In this document: positions 1-8,164 of the stretch, in pieces | Layout of the letters: every line of letters begins with the position of its first letter | Numbering within the stretch: position 1 is the stretch's first letter | Assembly (NCBI RefSeq): GCF_004341385.1 | Contig: NZ_SLXE01000007.1 | Span: forward strand, 1-64,000 | Reading direction: 5' to 3' | Length of the DNA: 64,000 nucleotides | From: Uruburuella suis | Lineage (GTDB): Bacteria; Pseudomonadota; Gammaproteobacteria; Burkholderiales; Neisseriaceae | Made by a program: the position numbers and the translations under genes | The notes under the pieces: model-generated | Told to the model about the DNA's origin: nothing | Databases searched by the model: none | What the model saw: the letters and a program-made list of their open reading frames with translations, nothing else

Positions 1-93
1 ACAGCAAGGTTGAACACCTTGCGAGCATTTTCAACGCAGCAGGCGCGTTTTTGAGCCAAAATATTGCCGCGTGATGAAATGTGAACAGACCCT
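1..93. repeat. Type F element, truncated by the window edge
   Basis: This is one end of a repeat whose complete copy is at 38152-38312 in the opposite orientation. It ends with TGTGAACAGACCCT, the inverted terminal sequence of that copy. No coding capacity is visible, so it looks like a non-autonomous mobile element. Confidence 0.75.
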
Positions 94-107
94 AAGCATT
101 TGGATTT

Positions 108-143
108 AAAAAGGCCGTCTGAAAACTTTTTCAGACGGCCTTT
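108..143 (-). terminator. Inverted DUS pair after infB
   Basis: Two DUS copies face each other (AAAGGCCGTCTGAAAA and TTTTCAGACGGCCTTT). They form a strong stem with T-runs on both sides, just past the infB stop. It is a likely intrinsic terminator for rimP-nusA-infB and also a DNA uptake signal. Confidence 0.75.
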
Positions 144-161
144 GATGCATAACAAGCAGAT

Positions 162-2936
162 TTACAGCGAACGCGCCACTTCTACAATTTCAAACACTTC
201 CAGTTGGTCGCCTTCCACGATTTCGTTGTAGTTTTTCAACATCAGGCCGCATTCGAAGCCCATTTTCACTTCTTTCACATCGTCTTTATAACGCTTGAGC
301 GAAGCGAGCTCGCCGGTGTGAATCACCACGTTGTTGCGGATCAGGCGGATGTGCGAATCGCGTTTCACCATGCCGTCGGTGACCATACAGCCGGCGATGT
401 TGCCCACTTTCGATACGCTGATCACCTGGCGGATTTCCACCGTGCCGATGATGTTTTCTTTCTCTTCCGGCGCCAGCATGCCGCTCATGGCCGCTTTCAC
501 ATCATCGATGGCATCGTAGATGATGTTGTAGTAGCGGATTTCCACATCTTCGGCTTCGGCCAGCTTGCGGGCGGAGCCGTCGGCGCGCACGTTAAAGCCG
601 ATGATAAATGCGCCCGAGGCGATAGCCAGGTTCACATCAGATTCGGTGATGCCGCCCACGCCGCTGTGCAGCACGTTGACTTTCACTTCGTCGGTGGAGA
701 GTTTTTTCAGGCTGCCGGCCAATGCTTCATAAGAGCCTTGTACGTCGGCCTTGATGATAACGGAAAGCGATTGTGCTTGGTTTTCGCCCATGTTGTTGAA
801 CATGTTTTCCAGCTTGGCCGCCTGCTGCTTGGCCAGGCGCACATCACGGTATTTGCCTTGGCGGAAGAGAGCGATTTCGCGCGCTTTCTTCTCGTCGGCC
901 ATCACCATGGCATCTTCGCCGGCATTGGGCACATCGGAGAGGCCGAGGATTTCTACCGGAATAGAGGGGCCGGCTTCATCAATCGGTTTGCCGTTTTCAT
1001 CCATCATGGCGCGGATTTTGCCGAATGCGGTGCCGGCAAGCAGCATGTCGCCCTTGCGCAGCGTGCCGTTTTGCACCAGCAAAGTGGCCACGGCGCCGCG
1101 GCCTTTGTCGAGGCGGGCTTCTACGATAATGCCTTTGGCGGGCGTGTCGACCGGCGATTGCAGCTCCAGCACTTCGGCTTCGAGCAGCACGGCTTCGAGC
1201 AGCGCGTCGATATTGAGGCCTTTTTTGGCCGACACATCGACAAACTGCACATCGCCGCCCCATTCATCGGGCACCACTTCGTGCGCGGTCAGCTCTTGGC
1301 GGATGCGCTCGGGGTTGGCCGAATCTTTATCAATTTTGTTCACAGCCACCACAATCGGCACGCCGGCCGCTTTGGAGTGAGCAATCGCTTCGATGGTTTG
1401 CGGCATCACGCCGTCGTCGGCGGCCACAACCAAAATCACAATATCGGTGGCTTTGGCACCGCGTGCACGCATGGCGGTAAACGCTTCGTGGCCCGGGGTG
1501 TCGAGGAAGGTAATCACGCCGCGCGGGGTTTCTACGTGGTAGGCACCGATGTGCTGGGTGATGCCGCCGGCTTCGCCTTGCACCACTTTGGCGCGGCGGA
1601 TGTAGTCGAGCAGCGAGGTTTTACCGTGATCGACGTGACCCATCACCGTAACCACGGGCGGGCGCGGCAGCAAAGCATATTCGCCGGCTGCTTCGCCGTC
1701 GGACAAGAAAGCTTCGGGATCGTCGGCTTGCGCCGCTTTGCCGATATGGCCCATTTCTTCCACCACAATCAAGGCGGTGTCTTGGTCGAGCGCTTGGTTG
1801 ATGGTAACCATCATGCCCATTTTCATCAGCACTTTGATGACTTCAACTGCTTTCACCGCCATTTTGTGTGCCAATTCGGCCACGGTAATGGTTTCGGGCA
1901 CCAAAACTTCGTGCACCACAGGCTCGGTGGGCGCTTGGAAAGCGTGTTGGTTCGGCTCGAGCTTGAGCTGTTTTTTGCCTTTTTTGCCGCCGCGTGAGCG
2001 GTCGTCATCGCGGCCGCCCGTGCGCTCGCGCCCTTTGCCTTTGCCGCCGCGCGGCTGTTTGTTGCCTGCGGCATCATCGCGGCTGCTGCGCTCGGGTTTT
2101 TTGGCGCGAGCCGGAGCGGGTGCGGCATTATTGCCGGCATTGGCCGCAGCGGCTGAGCCGGTGCCGGTGGCGGCCAGCGGTTTTTTCTCGCTGGGCTTGG
2201 CCGAGCGCGGTGCTTCGCTGTTTTTGGCTTCTTTGGCGGCTTGGGCTTCTTGCTGCGCTTGCAGCTTCACAGCTTCGCGGCGCGCCTGACGGTCTTGCTT
2301 CTCTTTGAGCAAAGCTTCCTGATGGGCGCGCAGCGCAGCGGCGCGGCGGGCTTCTTCATCGCGCAGCGCTTGCTCGGCAGCGTTCACCACCGGCGTGGGT
2401 GCGGCGGCTTGCGGTGCCGGTTTTTTCGGAGCGGCTTCCGCTTTCGGAGCGGCCTTGGGCGCTTCAGACGGCTTTTCGGCTGCGGCTTCGGGCTGCGCGG
2501 CGCTTTGCGATGCGGCGGCTTCAGCTTCGGCTTTGACGGCCTCAGCGGCTGCTTTGGCGGCGGCTTCCTGCTCGGCGCGTGCGCGCTCGGCGGCTTCGGC
2601 TGCGGCTTTTTCGGCGGCTTCCTGCTCGGCTTTGGCCTTAGCTTCTGCGGCCAGCGCATCGGTGCTGGGCACCACCACGGTGCGGGCGCGGCGGCGGGTT
2701 TCCACCTGCACGCCGGCCACGGTGCTTACTTCGGCTTTTTTGCGGCCGATGCTGATGGTGCCGCTCTCGCTGCCGTGTGATTTTTTCAAATAAGCCAGCA
2801 ACAGTTTTTTGTCGTCAGACGTGATGCTGTCGCTGCCGGATGTTTTCGATACGCCGGCTTCCTGCAATTGTTTGAGCAGGTCGGCAACGGGTCGTCTCAG
2901 TTCGGCGGCAAATTGTTCTACGGTGTTGTTACTCAT
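162..2936 (-). CDS. infB: Translation initiation factor IF-2
   Basis: IF-2 is the GTPase that brings initiator tRNA to the ribosome. The 924-residue protein has an IF2_N segment at the N-terminus (about 1-55), then a long Ala/Glu/Lys-rich low-complexity linker (about 85-335) ending in Gly/Arg/Lys-rich sequence. A second IF2_N-like segment (about 340-395) precedes the GTPase core. The core shows G1 GHVDHGKT near residue 433, G3 DTPGHEAF and G4 NKID, followed by the beta-barrel and fMet-tRNA-binding C-terminal domains. Length and order fit the proteobacterial long form. It lies 13 bp after nusA in the rimP-nusA-infB operon, and a GGGGGT stretch precedes the ATG. The identification is secure. 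Confidence 0.98.
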   Translation of the reverse strand: MSNNTVEQFAAELRRPVADLLKQLQEAGVSKTSGSDSITSDDKKLLLAYLKKSHGSESGTISIGRKKAEVSTVAGVQVETRRRARTVVVPSTDALAAEAKAKAEQEAAEKAAAEAAERARAEQEAAAKAAAEAVKAEAEAAASQSAAQPEAAAEKPSEAPKAAPKAEAAPKKPAPQAAAPTPVVNAAEQALRDEEARRAAALRAHQEALLKEKQDRQARREAVKLQAQQEAQAAKEAKNSEAPRSAKPSEKKPLAATGTGSAAAANAGNNAAPAPARAKKPERSSRDDAAGNKQPRGGKGKGRERTGGRDDDRSRGGKKGKKQLKLEPNQHAFQAPTEPVVHEVLVPETITVAELAHKMAVKAVEVIKVLMKMGMMVTINQALDQDTALIVVEEMGHIGKAAQADDPEAFLSDGEAAGEYALLPRPPVVTVMGHVDHGKTSLLDYIRRAKVVQGEAGGITQHIGAYHVETPRGVITFLDTPGHEAFTAMRARGAKATDIVILVVAADDGVMPQTIEAIAHSKAAGVPIVVAVNKIDKDSANPERIRQELTAHEVVPDEWGGDVQFVDVSAKKGLNIDALLEAVLLEAEVLELQSPVDTPAKGIIVEARLDKGRGAVATLLVQNGTLRKGDMLLAGTAFGKIRAMMDENGKPIDEAGPSIPVEILGLSDVPNAGEDAMVMADEKKAREIALFRQGKYRDVRLAKQQAAKLENMFNNMGENQAQSLSVIIKADVQGSYEALAGSLKKLSTDEVKVNVLHSGVGGITESDVNLAIASGAFIIGFNVRADGSARKLAEAEDVEIRYYNIIYDAIDDVKAAMSGMLAPEEKENIIGTVEIRQVISVSKVGNIAGCMVTDGMVKRDSHIRLIRNNVVIHTGELASLKRYKDDVKEVKMGFECGLMLKNYNEIVEGDQLEVFEIVEVARSL

Positions 2937-2949
2937 GCTTTACCCCCAA

Positions 2950-4446
2950 TTAGTTTTCTTCTGTGAACCAGTGTGCGCGTGCGGCCAAAATCACTTTTTT
3001 GGCCTCTTCGTCGCTAACGCCGGTGATTTCAATCAATTCGTCCACTGATAATTCGGCCAAGTCATCACGGGTGGTGATGCCGGCCTGCGCCAAATCGCGC
3101 AGCATTTCCTGATCGATGCCGTCGAGGTTTTTCATGTCTTCGGCAACATCTTCCAGTTTTTCTTCGGATGCGATGGCCAAGGTGAGAATGGCATCGCGGG
3201 CGCGGTTGCGCAAAGCTTCAACGCTGGCTTCGTCAAAGCCCTCGATTTCGAGCAATTCGCTGGCCGGCACATAAGCCACTTCTTCCAAGGTGGCAAAGCC
3301 TTCCTGCAACAGCACATCGGCGGTTTCTTCATCCACATTCAAGTGCTCGATGAAAAGGTTGCGGATGGCGGCATCTTCGGCGGCGTGGCGCTCTTCGGCC
3401 TCTTCAACCGTCATGATGTTGAGCTGCCAGCCGGTCAGGTCGGCGGCTAGGCGCACGTTTTGGCCGCCGCGGCCGATAGCCAGCGCCAATTGGTCTTCCG
3501 CCACAATTACATCAACGGCGTGTTTGTCTTCGTCAATCAGAATGCGGCTCACCGCAGCGGGTGAGAGCGCGTTGATGACGAATTGGGCGGTTTCGGGAGA
3601 CCACAGCACCACATCGATGCGCTCGCCGGATAATTCGTTGGTTACCGCATTCACGCGTGAGCCGCGCACGCCGATGCAGGTGCCTTGCGGGTCGATGCGG
3701 GTGTCGTTGGATTTCACGGCGATTTTGGCACGCTGGCCCGGATCGCGGGCGGCTTCGCGGATTTCGAGCAGGCCGTCTTCGATTTCGGGCACTTCCATTT
3801 CAAACAGCTTCACCAGAAAATCGTGCGAGGTGCGGCTGAGCACCACTTGTTTGCGGCCGGTGTTGCCGATTTCATCCACACGCAAAAAGAGCGCGCGCAC
3901 GCGGTCGCCGTTACGGAAGTTTTCGCGCGGAATCATTTGATCGCGCGGCAGCAAGGCATCGAGCTTGCCGATTTCGATAATGGTGCCGTGGCGTTCCACG
4001 CGCTTGACGGTGCCCATCACGATGTCTTCTTTGCGTTGCAGGAAATCATCCAGAATCTGCTCGCGCTCGGCATCGCGGATGCGCTGCAAAATCAGCTGCT
4101 TGGCGGTTTGTGCGGCTTGGCGGCCGAAGCCTTCGTTTTCGAGCTGCTCTTCGTAATATTCGCCGACTTGGATAGTGGTGCCGGGAATTTCTTCTTGAAT
4201 TTCTTCGATGGTTTTTTCTACATCGGGGTAGGTGTAGTCTTCATCAACCACAATCAGCCAGCGGCGGAAGGTGCGGTATTCGCCGCTGTCGCGATCGATT
4301 TCCACGCGCACATCCATATGCTCGCGGCCGGTTTTTTTCTTCGCAGCGGTGCTCAGCGCAAATTCGAGCGCGCTGAATACCACTTCGGCATCCACATTTT
4401 TTTCGCTGGCCAGGGCTTCGGCCAGTTGCAGCAGTTCACGACTCAT
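2950..4446 (-). CDS. nusA: Transcription termination/antitermination factor NusA
   Basis: NusA binds RNA polymerase and controls pausing, termination and antitermination. The 498-residue protein has the NusA N-terminal domain (MSRELLQLAEALASEKNVD start), an S1 domain (about 135-200), KH1 and KH2 (GVRGSRVNAV and IGRGGQNVRLA motifs), and two acidic helix-hairpin-helix repeats at the C-terminus (about 360-495). This is the full proteobacterial architecture. It starts 23 bp after rimP with a GGAG ribosome site, and infB follows after 13 bp. In enterobacteria NusA feeds back on its own operon, which is relevant to the hairpin in the rimP leader at 4927-4953. Confidence 0.98.
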   Translation of the reverse strand: MSRELLQLAEALASEKNVDAEVVFSALEFALSTAAKKKTGREHMDVRVEIDRDSGEYRTFRRWLIVVDEDYTYPDVEKTIEEIQEEIPGTTIQVGEYYEEQLENEGFGRQAAQTAKQLILQRIRDAEREQILDDFLQRKEDIVMGTVKRVERHGTIIEIGKLDALLPRDQMIPRENFRNGDRVRALFLRVDEIGNTGRKQVVLSRTSHDFLVKLFEMEVPEIEDGLLEIREAARDPGQRAKIAVKSNDTRIDPQGTCIGVRGSRVNAVTNELSGERIDVVLWSPETAQFVINALSPAAVSRILIDEDKHAVDVIVAEDQLALAIGRGGQNVRLAADLTGWQLNIMTVEEAEERHAAEDAAIRNLFIEHLNVDEETADVLLQEGFATLEEVAYVPASELLEIEGFDEASVEALRNRARDAILTLAIASEEKLEDVAEDMKNLDGIDQEMLRDLAQAGITTRDDLAELSVDELIEITGVSDEEAKKVILAARAHWFTEEN

Positions 4447-4469
4447 GGTCAGGATTCTCCGTTAACTTA

Positions 4470-4910
4470 TTAATCTTTATTGAATTTGAATTCGGGCTTC
4501 AGGCGCGCTTTATCGATATTGCTCAATTCGATGTCGGCGCTTTTGCCGTCGAAGCTGATGCGCACGATATCGTTGCTGCAACCTTCAATGCGGCCGATGA
4601 AGTTTTTCTGGCCTTCAATCGGCAGGCGGGTTTTGATTTTGGCCTGCTCGCCGGCAAAGCGGGCGAAATCGGCGGCTTTTTTCAGCGGCCGATCCAGGCC
4701 GGGGCTGGAGATTTCCAGGCGCTTGTAATCTACATCTTCCACCATAAAGAGGCGGCTCAAGTGGTTGCTCACGGTGGCGCAGTCTTCCACGGTGATGCCG
4801 TCGGGCTTGTCGATAAACACGCGCAAATCGCCTTGGGCGGTGAGCTCGAAATCCACGAGCTCGTAGCCCAGGCCCGGCAGGGTTTTGTCCAGTATGGTTT
4901 GAATATCCAT
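4470..4910 (-). CDS. rimP: Ribosome maturation factor RimP
   Basis: RimP is needed for 30S subunit maturation. The chosen start gives a 146-residue protein beginning MDIQTILDKTLPGLGYELVD, the usual RimP N-terminus. An ATG six codons upstream is in frame but adds residues with no family counterpart. The sequence GLGYELVDFEL and the later SSPGLDRPLK motif are RimP signatures. It is the first gene of rimP-nusA-infB. A GTGGAG sequence lies just before the chosen ATG. The leader carries a hairpin with a T-run (4927-4953), so expression may be controlled by premature termination. Confidence 0.95.
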   Translation of the reverse strand: MDIQTILDKTLPGLGYELVDFELTAQGDLRVFIDKPDGITVEDCATVSNHLSRLFMVEDVDYKRLEISSPGLDRPLKKAADFARFAGEQAKIKTRLPIEGQKNFIGRIEGCSNDIVRISFDGKSADIELSNIDKARLKPEFKFNKD

Positions 4911-4926
4911 TTTACTCCACGGAAAC

Positions 4927-4953
4927 AAAAAAATGGCCCTGTGGCCATTTTTC
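4927..4953 (-). promoter_or_regulatory. Terminator-like hairpin in rimP leader (possible attenuator)
   Basis: An AATGGCC / GGCCATT stem, extended by A:T pairs on each side, has a four-base loop. On the minus strand it is followed by a run of seven T about 15 bases before the rimP start. It lies between a TATAAT -10 sequence and the first codon. The structure is visible in the sequence; the attenuation role is inference. It could instead stop antisense read-through, because it is symmetrical. Confidence 0.55.
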
Positions 4954-4975
4954 TTGGAAATTGAAAAATTTCTTA

Positions 4976-4981
4976 ATTATA
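4976..4981 (-). promoter_or_regulatory. Putative -10 box of the rimP-nusA-infB promoter
   Basis: A perfect TATAAT on the minus strand lies 66 bases before the rimP ATG. The sequence about 17 bases upstream is only a weak match to a -35 box. It is the best sigma-70 candidate in the gap. Confidence 0.5.
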
Positions 4982-5414
4982 ACTGGTTTATCCGTAAAAG
5001 AAAAGTTTTTGCATGCAGGCGTTTATGCGGCTTAATCGGCGCTGTGGGCGGCATTCGGGCCTATGGTTGCGGGCTTGGCCGCCTGTGGTTTTGTTTTTCA
5101 GACGGCCTCTTCGGTAGGGTATGGCGTTGGCGGCAGTATGCCGCATTCTGGTTTTCAATTGAAAAATAGTGATTTTATCTTTTTTGAATTTTCAATTTGG
5201 TGAATTGTTATTTTTATCAGCGGTGTTTCTGTATTTTTTTTGGGTTTTCACTAGATTGCGCTTATGCAGGCCGTCTGAAATATTTTGCCTGATGGCTTGC
5301 GGAAAGGCTTGGCGCGGTCTAGAATCAGCCGCTAATTCAGTATGTTTGTTGAGCCGGTGCGGCCTGTGTAGCCAGGCTGATCCGGTTTTATTATTTTTGA
5401 AAGCGCTTTTGATT
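4982..5414. other. Gap between divergent rimP and serC
   Basis: This roughly 430-base stretch holds single DUS copies near 5098-5108 and 5269-5280 and T-rich sequence. An open frame runs through it into serC, but it carries no recognisable protein and no good ribosome site. I see no gene, tRNA or riboswitch here. Confidence 0.6.
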
Positions 5415-6521
5415 ATGACCCAAACCCCGATTTACAATTTTTCCGCAGGCCCCGCTATTTTGCCCGATTCGGTGTTGCGCACGGCGCAAAGCGAGATGTT
5501 TGATTACAACGGCACCGGCTTTTCGGTGATGACCATGAGCCATCGCTCTGATGTGTTTATGAGCATTCTCTATCATGCCGAGCAGGATTTGCGCCAGCTG
5601 ATGGATATTCCCGATAACTATAAAGTGCTGTTTCTGCAAGGCGGCGCGAGTGCGCAATTCAATATGGCGGTGATGAATCTGGCTAATGGCTTCAAGCGCG
5701 TGGATTCGGTGGTAACCGGCAACTGGAGCCGCATCGCCCACAGCCAGATGGGCAAATTGTCGGATGTGGAAATTCATTTGGCGGCGCACGGCGGCGAGCA
5801 ATTCAACTACACTAACCTGCCGCCGGTGAGCTCGTGGGATATCGATAAAGATTCGGCTTTTGTGCATTTTGTGATCAACGAAACCGTGCATGGTCTGCAA
5901 TATCGCGAAGTGCCCCGCTTGGGCGACGATATGCCGCCGCTGGTGTGCGATATGTCGAGCGAGATTTTGTCGCGCAAAATCAATGTGAGCGATTTCGGCA
6001 TGATTTATGCCGGCGCGCAGAAAAATATCGGCCCCTCGGGCGCCACCATTGTGATTATCCGCGAAGATTTGCTTGAGCGCTGCTCGGATCATGTGCCCGA
6101 TGTGTGGAATTATAAATCGCACATCAACAAACAAGGCATGTATAACACGCCGGCCACTTATCCGATTTACATTTCGGGGCTGGTGTTCCGCTGGCTGCAA
6201 TCGCAAGGCGGCGTGGCGCAAATGGAAACCATCAATACCTTGAAAGCCAAAACCTTATATGAAGCGATTGACAACAGCGGCGGCTTTTATATTAATCGTG
6301 TTCACCCGGGCGCGCGTTCGAAAATGAATGTGATTTTCCACACCGGCAGCAAAGAGCTGGACGAATTATTTGCCCAAGAATCCACCACGCGCGGCTTGCA
6401 GCTTTTGCGCGGCTATCAGTCGATGGGCGGCATGCGCGCCAGCATCTACAATGCCATGACCTTGCAAGGCGTGGAAGCGCTGATTGACTTTATGCAGGAA
6501 TTCCAGCGCCGCTACGGTTGA
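5415..6521 (+). CDS. serC: Phosphoserine aminotransferase
   Basis: SerC converts 3-phosphohydroxypyruvate to phosphoserine in serine synthesis and acts in the pyridoxal phosphate pathway. The 368-residue product starts MTQTPIYNFSAGPAILPDSV, the conserved SerC N-terminus with the FSAGPA motif. The PLP lysine lies in GMIYAGAQKNIGPSG, and the C-terminal GGMRASIYNAM is also conserved. The frame is open upstream to 5169, but those residues do not match the family, so the ATG at 5415 is preferred. The Shine-Dalgarno is weak. A DUS hairpin terminator follows at 6534. Confidence 0.97.
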   Translation: MTQTPIYNFSAGPAILPDSVLRTAQSEMFDYNGTGFSVMTMSHRSDVFMSILYHAEQDLRQLMDIPDNYKVLFLQGGASAQFNMAVMNLANGFKRVDSVVTGNWSRIAHSQMGKLSDVEIHLAAHGGEQFNYTNLPPVSSWDIDKDSAFVHFVINETVHGLQYREVPRLGDDMPPLVCDMSSEILSRKINVSDFGMIYAGAQKNIGPSGATIVIIREDLLERCSDHVPDVWNYKSHINKQGMYNTPATYPIYISGLVFRWLQSQGGVAQMETINTLKAKTLYEAIDNSGGFYINRVHPGARSKMNVIFHTGSKELDELFAQESTTRGLQLLRGYQSMGGMRASIYNAMTLQGVEALIDFMQEFQRRYG

Positions 6522-6533
6522 GCTGTTGCAATG

Positions 6534-6571
6534 AGGCCGTCTGAAAGCTGATCCGGCTTTTCAGACGGCCT
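6534..6571 (+). terminator. Inverted DUS pair after serC
   Basis: Facing copies AGGCCGTCTGAAAGC and GCTTTTCAGACGGCCT with a short loop lie 13 bases after the serC stop. It is a likely bidirectional terminator between convergent serC and rpoH. Confidence 0.7.
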
Positions 6572-6583
6572 AAGCCTTTGTAA

Positions 6584-6698
6584 CACCAATTCGAAAAAAT
6601 AAGATAACAAGGCGGCGAGCCGAAGACAGAACAAGTGTCGGATTCGAGAATCCGACCTACAGGCTGCCTGCTTGTATATTATTTTTTTAGATTTGGTA
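6584..6698. repeat. Type A/B hybrid element
   Basis: The left half (CACCAATTC end, then AACAAGGCGGCGAGCCG) matches type A. The right half (palindrome GTCGGATTCGAGAATCCGAC, then CCTACAGGCTGCC and the TTTGGTA end) matches type B. It looks like a recombinant or decayed copy. It fills part of the 366-base gap between serC and rpoH. Confidence 0.7.
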
Positions 6699-6701
6699 TG
6701 A

Positions 6702-6765
6702 GATAAGCGAAGCGCTGCTTTGCACCGGGCGCCCGCCTGCGCGGGTGCGACAGATATCTGTTTCG
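6702..6765. repeat. Dispersed repeat G, copy 1
   Basis: About 60 bases (AAGCGCTGCTTTGCACC ... GCGGGTGCGACAGATAT) recur in reverse complement at 14436-14498. It is GC-rich and palindromic around GCCTGCGCGGG. Its function is unknown. Confidence 0.65.
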
Positions 6766-6835
6766 CGAAGGTCTCGGCCTTTGTTTAACTGTCAATGTTG
6801 TGTCATTTTGTTTTTTAATCGTAAACGTAAAATGA

Positions 6836-6862
6836 GAGGCCGTCTGAATCGTTCAGACGGCC
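6836..6862 (-). terminator. Inverted DUS pair after rpoH
   Basis: AGGCCGTCTGAA and TTCAGACGGCCT are separated by two bases (TC), giving a long tight hairpin 25 bases past the rpoH stop. Confidence 0.7.
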
Positions 6863-6887
6863 TGCTTGTTTATTTTAAACCGTAAAC

Positions 6888-7754
6888 TCAAATGGCTTCG
6901 GCTTCTTCTGCCAGAAAACCGCGCAGCTTTTGCATGGCTTTGACTTCGATCTGGCGGATGCGCTCGGCCGATACGCCGTATTCTGCGGCCAATTCGTGCA
7001 GGGTGAGGCCGCCATCGTCTTGCAGCCAGCGGGTTTCCACGATGCGGCGGCTGCGCTCATCAAGCTTGGCCAAGGCGTTTTGCAGGCCTTCGGTTTGCAG
7101 GGCGTAATGCGCTTTTTGGGCGATTTGCTGGGTGGGCTCGGTGTGGTTGTCGGCCAGCCAGTCGATGGGGGCGAAGCTGTCTTCGTCATCATTGTTGTCG
7201 GCCATGATGCCGATGTCGCGGCCGGTCATGCGCTGCTCCATTTCCAGCACTTCGGAAAGTTTCACGCCCAAATCGTCGGCAATCGCCTGCGCTTCTTTCG
7301 GCGACAAGGCGGAAAGGCTTTTGCGCATGCTGCGCAGGTTGAAAAAGAGCTTGCGCTGCGGCTTAGTGGTGGCCACGCGCACCAAACGCCAGTTGCGCAG
7401 GATGAATTCGTGGATTTCGGCTTTGATCCAATGCACGGCAAATGAAAACAGGCGCGCGCCGCGGGTGGGCTCGAAGCGCTTCACGGCTTTCATCAGGCCG
7501 ATGTTGCCTTCTTGGATCAGGTCGGCTTGGTTGAGGCCGTAGCCGTCATAACCGCGGGCAATCGACACCACCACGCGCAAGTGGGAAAGAATCAGCCTTT
7601 TGGCGGCTTCGAGATCGCCGTTTTGTTGGCGCTCGGCCAGCGAAGTTTCTTCTTCCGGCGTGAGCATGGGAATGCTGTTTACGGTATGAATGTATTGTTC
7701 CAAGCTGCCGTGGCCGCTGGGAACGGGTAATGCTAATGCGTTATTCATAGACAT
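6888..7754 (-). CDS. rpoH: RNA polymerase sigma-32 factor (heat shock)
   Basis: RpoH directs RNA polymerase to heat-shock promoters. The 288-residue protein carries sigma-70 regions 2 and 4. It also has the RpoH box QRKLFFNLR near residue 132, which separates this factor from RpoD and RpoS. Region 2 shows the GNIGLMKAVKRFEP sequence, and region 4 ends with the helix-turn-helix ELAAEYGVSAERIRQIE. The start MSMNNALALP is preferred because AAGGAAA lies about nine bases before it; the frame is open further upstream without family similarity. It is convergent with serC. Confidence 0.96.
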   Translation of the reverse strand: MSMNNALALPVPSGHGSLEQYIHTVNSIPMLTPEEETSLAERQQNGDLEAAKRLILSHLRVVVSIARGYDGYGLNQADLIQEGNIGLMKAVKRFEPTRGARLFSFAVHWIKAEIHEFILRNWRLVRVATTKPQRKLFFNLRSMRKSLSALSPKEAQAIADDLGVKLSEVLEMEQRMTGRDIGIMADNNDDEDSFAPIDWLADNHTEPTQQIAQKAHYALQTEGLQNALAKLDERSRRIVETRWLQDDGGLTLHELAAEYGVSAERIRQIEVKAMQKLRGFLAEEAEAI

Positions 7755-7804
7755 TATTCGGCTTTCCTTCGTGTAGATGGCGGATATTGTGTATCCGACT
7801 TGGT

Positions 7805-7813
7805 ATTCTAGCA
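7805..7813 (-). promoter_or_regulatory. Possible rpoH promoter, extended -10
   Basis: TGCTAGAAT on the minus strand is an extended -10 type sequence about 50 bases before the chosen rpoH start. No clear -35 partner is seen. The rest of the 410-base gap (7755-8164) is AT-rich sequence followed by a type A element. Confidence 0.35.
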
Positions 7814-8053
7814 CCGTCGGCATCGGAGAACCAGTATGAGACAGACGGCAGTATAGGTTTGATTAGACAGGAATGCAGTGTAGGGATTCAAGAGGTGATA
7901 GGTTAAATTGTGTATATTTTTTAAATTGATTTATTTTTAATATTTGAGTATTTTACTCGGGTATTGTGATTTTGGCAAGATTGAGTATAAAGAATTTGTG
8001 TGGCGCTTTTATTTCAGACGGCCTGTTGTCTGCTTGGGCAATAGGCCGTCTGA

Positions 8054-8155
8054 TACCAATCCAAAAAAGTAAGCTTACAAGGCGACGAGCCGAAGACAGT
8101 ACAGATAGTACGGCAAGGCGAGACAACGCAGTAAGGTTATTTTTTTGGATTGGTA
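8054..8155. repeat. Type A element, copy 1
   Basis: A 102-base element starts TACCAATCCAAAAAAGTAA and ends TTGGATTGGTA. It is flanked by TGA on both sides (8051-8053 and 8156-8158), a 3-base target duplication. The left TGA belongs to a DUS (GGCCGTCTGA), so insertion split that uptake sequence. The core GTACGGCAAGGCGAGACAAC resembles the Correia repeat core. Confidence 0.85.
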
Positions 8156-8164
8156 TGAATGGGT

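Noticed and set aside
204..1997. Long open frame on the plus strand opposite infB
   Set aside because: It is His/Phe/Gly-rich with no recognisable family, fully antisense to a conserved gene and caused by biased third positions. The same holds for 17481-18716, 24383-25834, 27865-28917, 41625-42956 and 52404-53411.
5169..5414. N-terminal extension of serC
   Set aside because: The frame is open, but the extra 82 residues have no SerC counterpart, and the family N-terminus begins at 5415.
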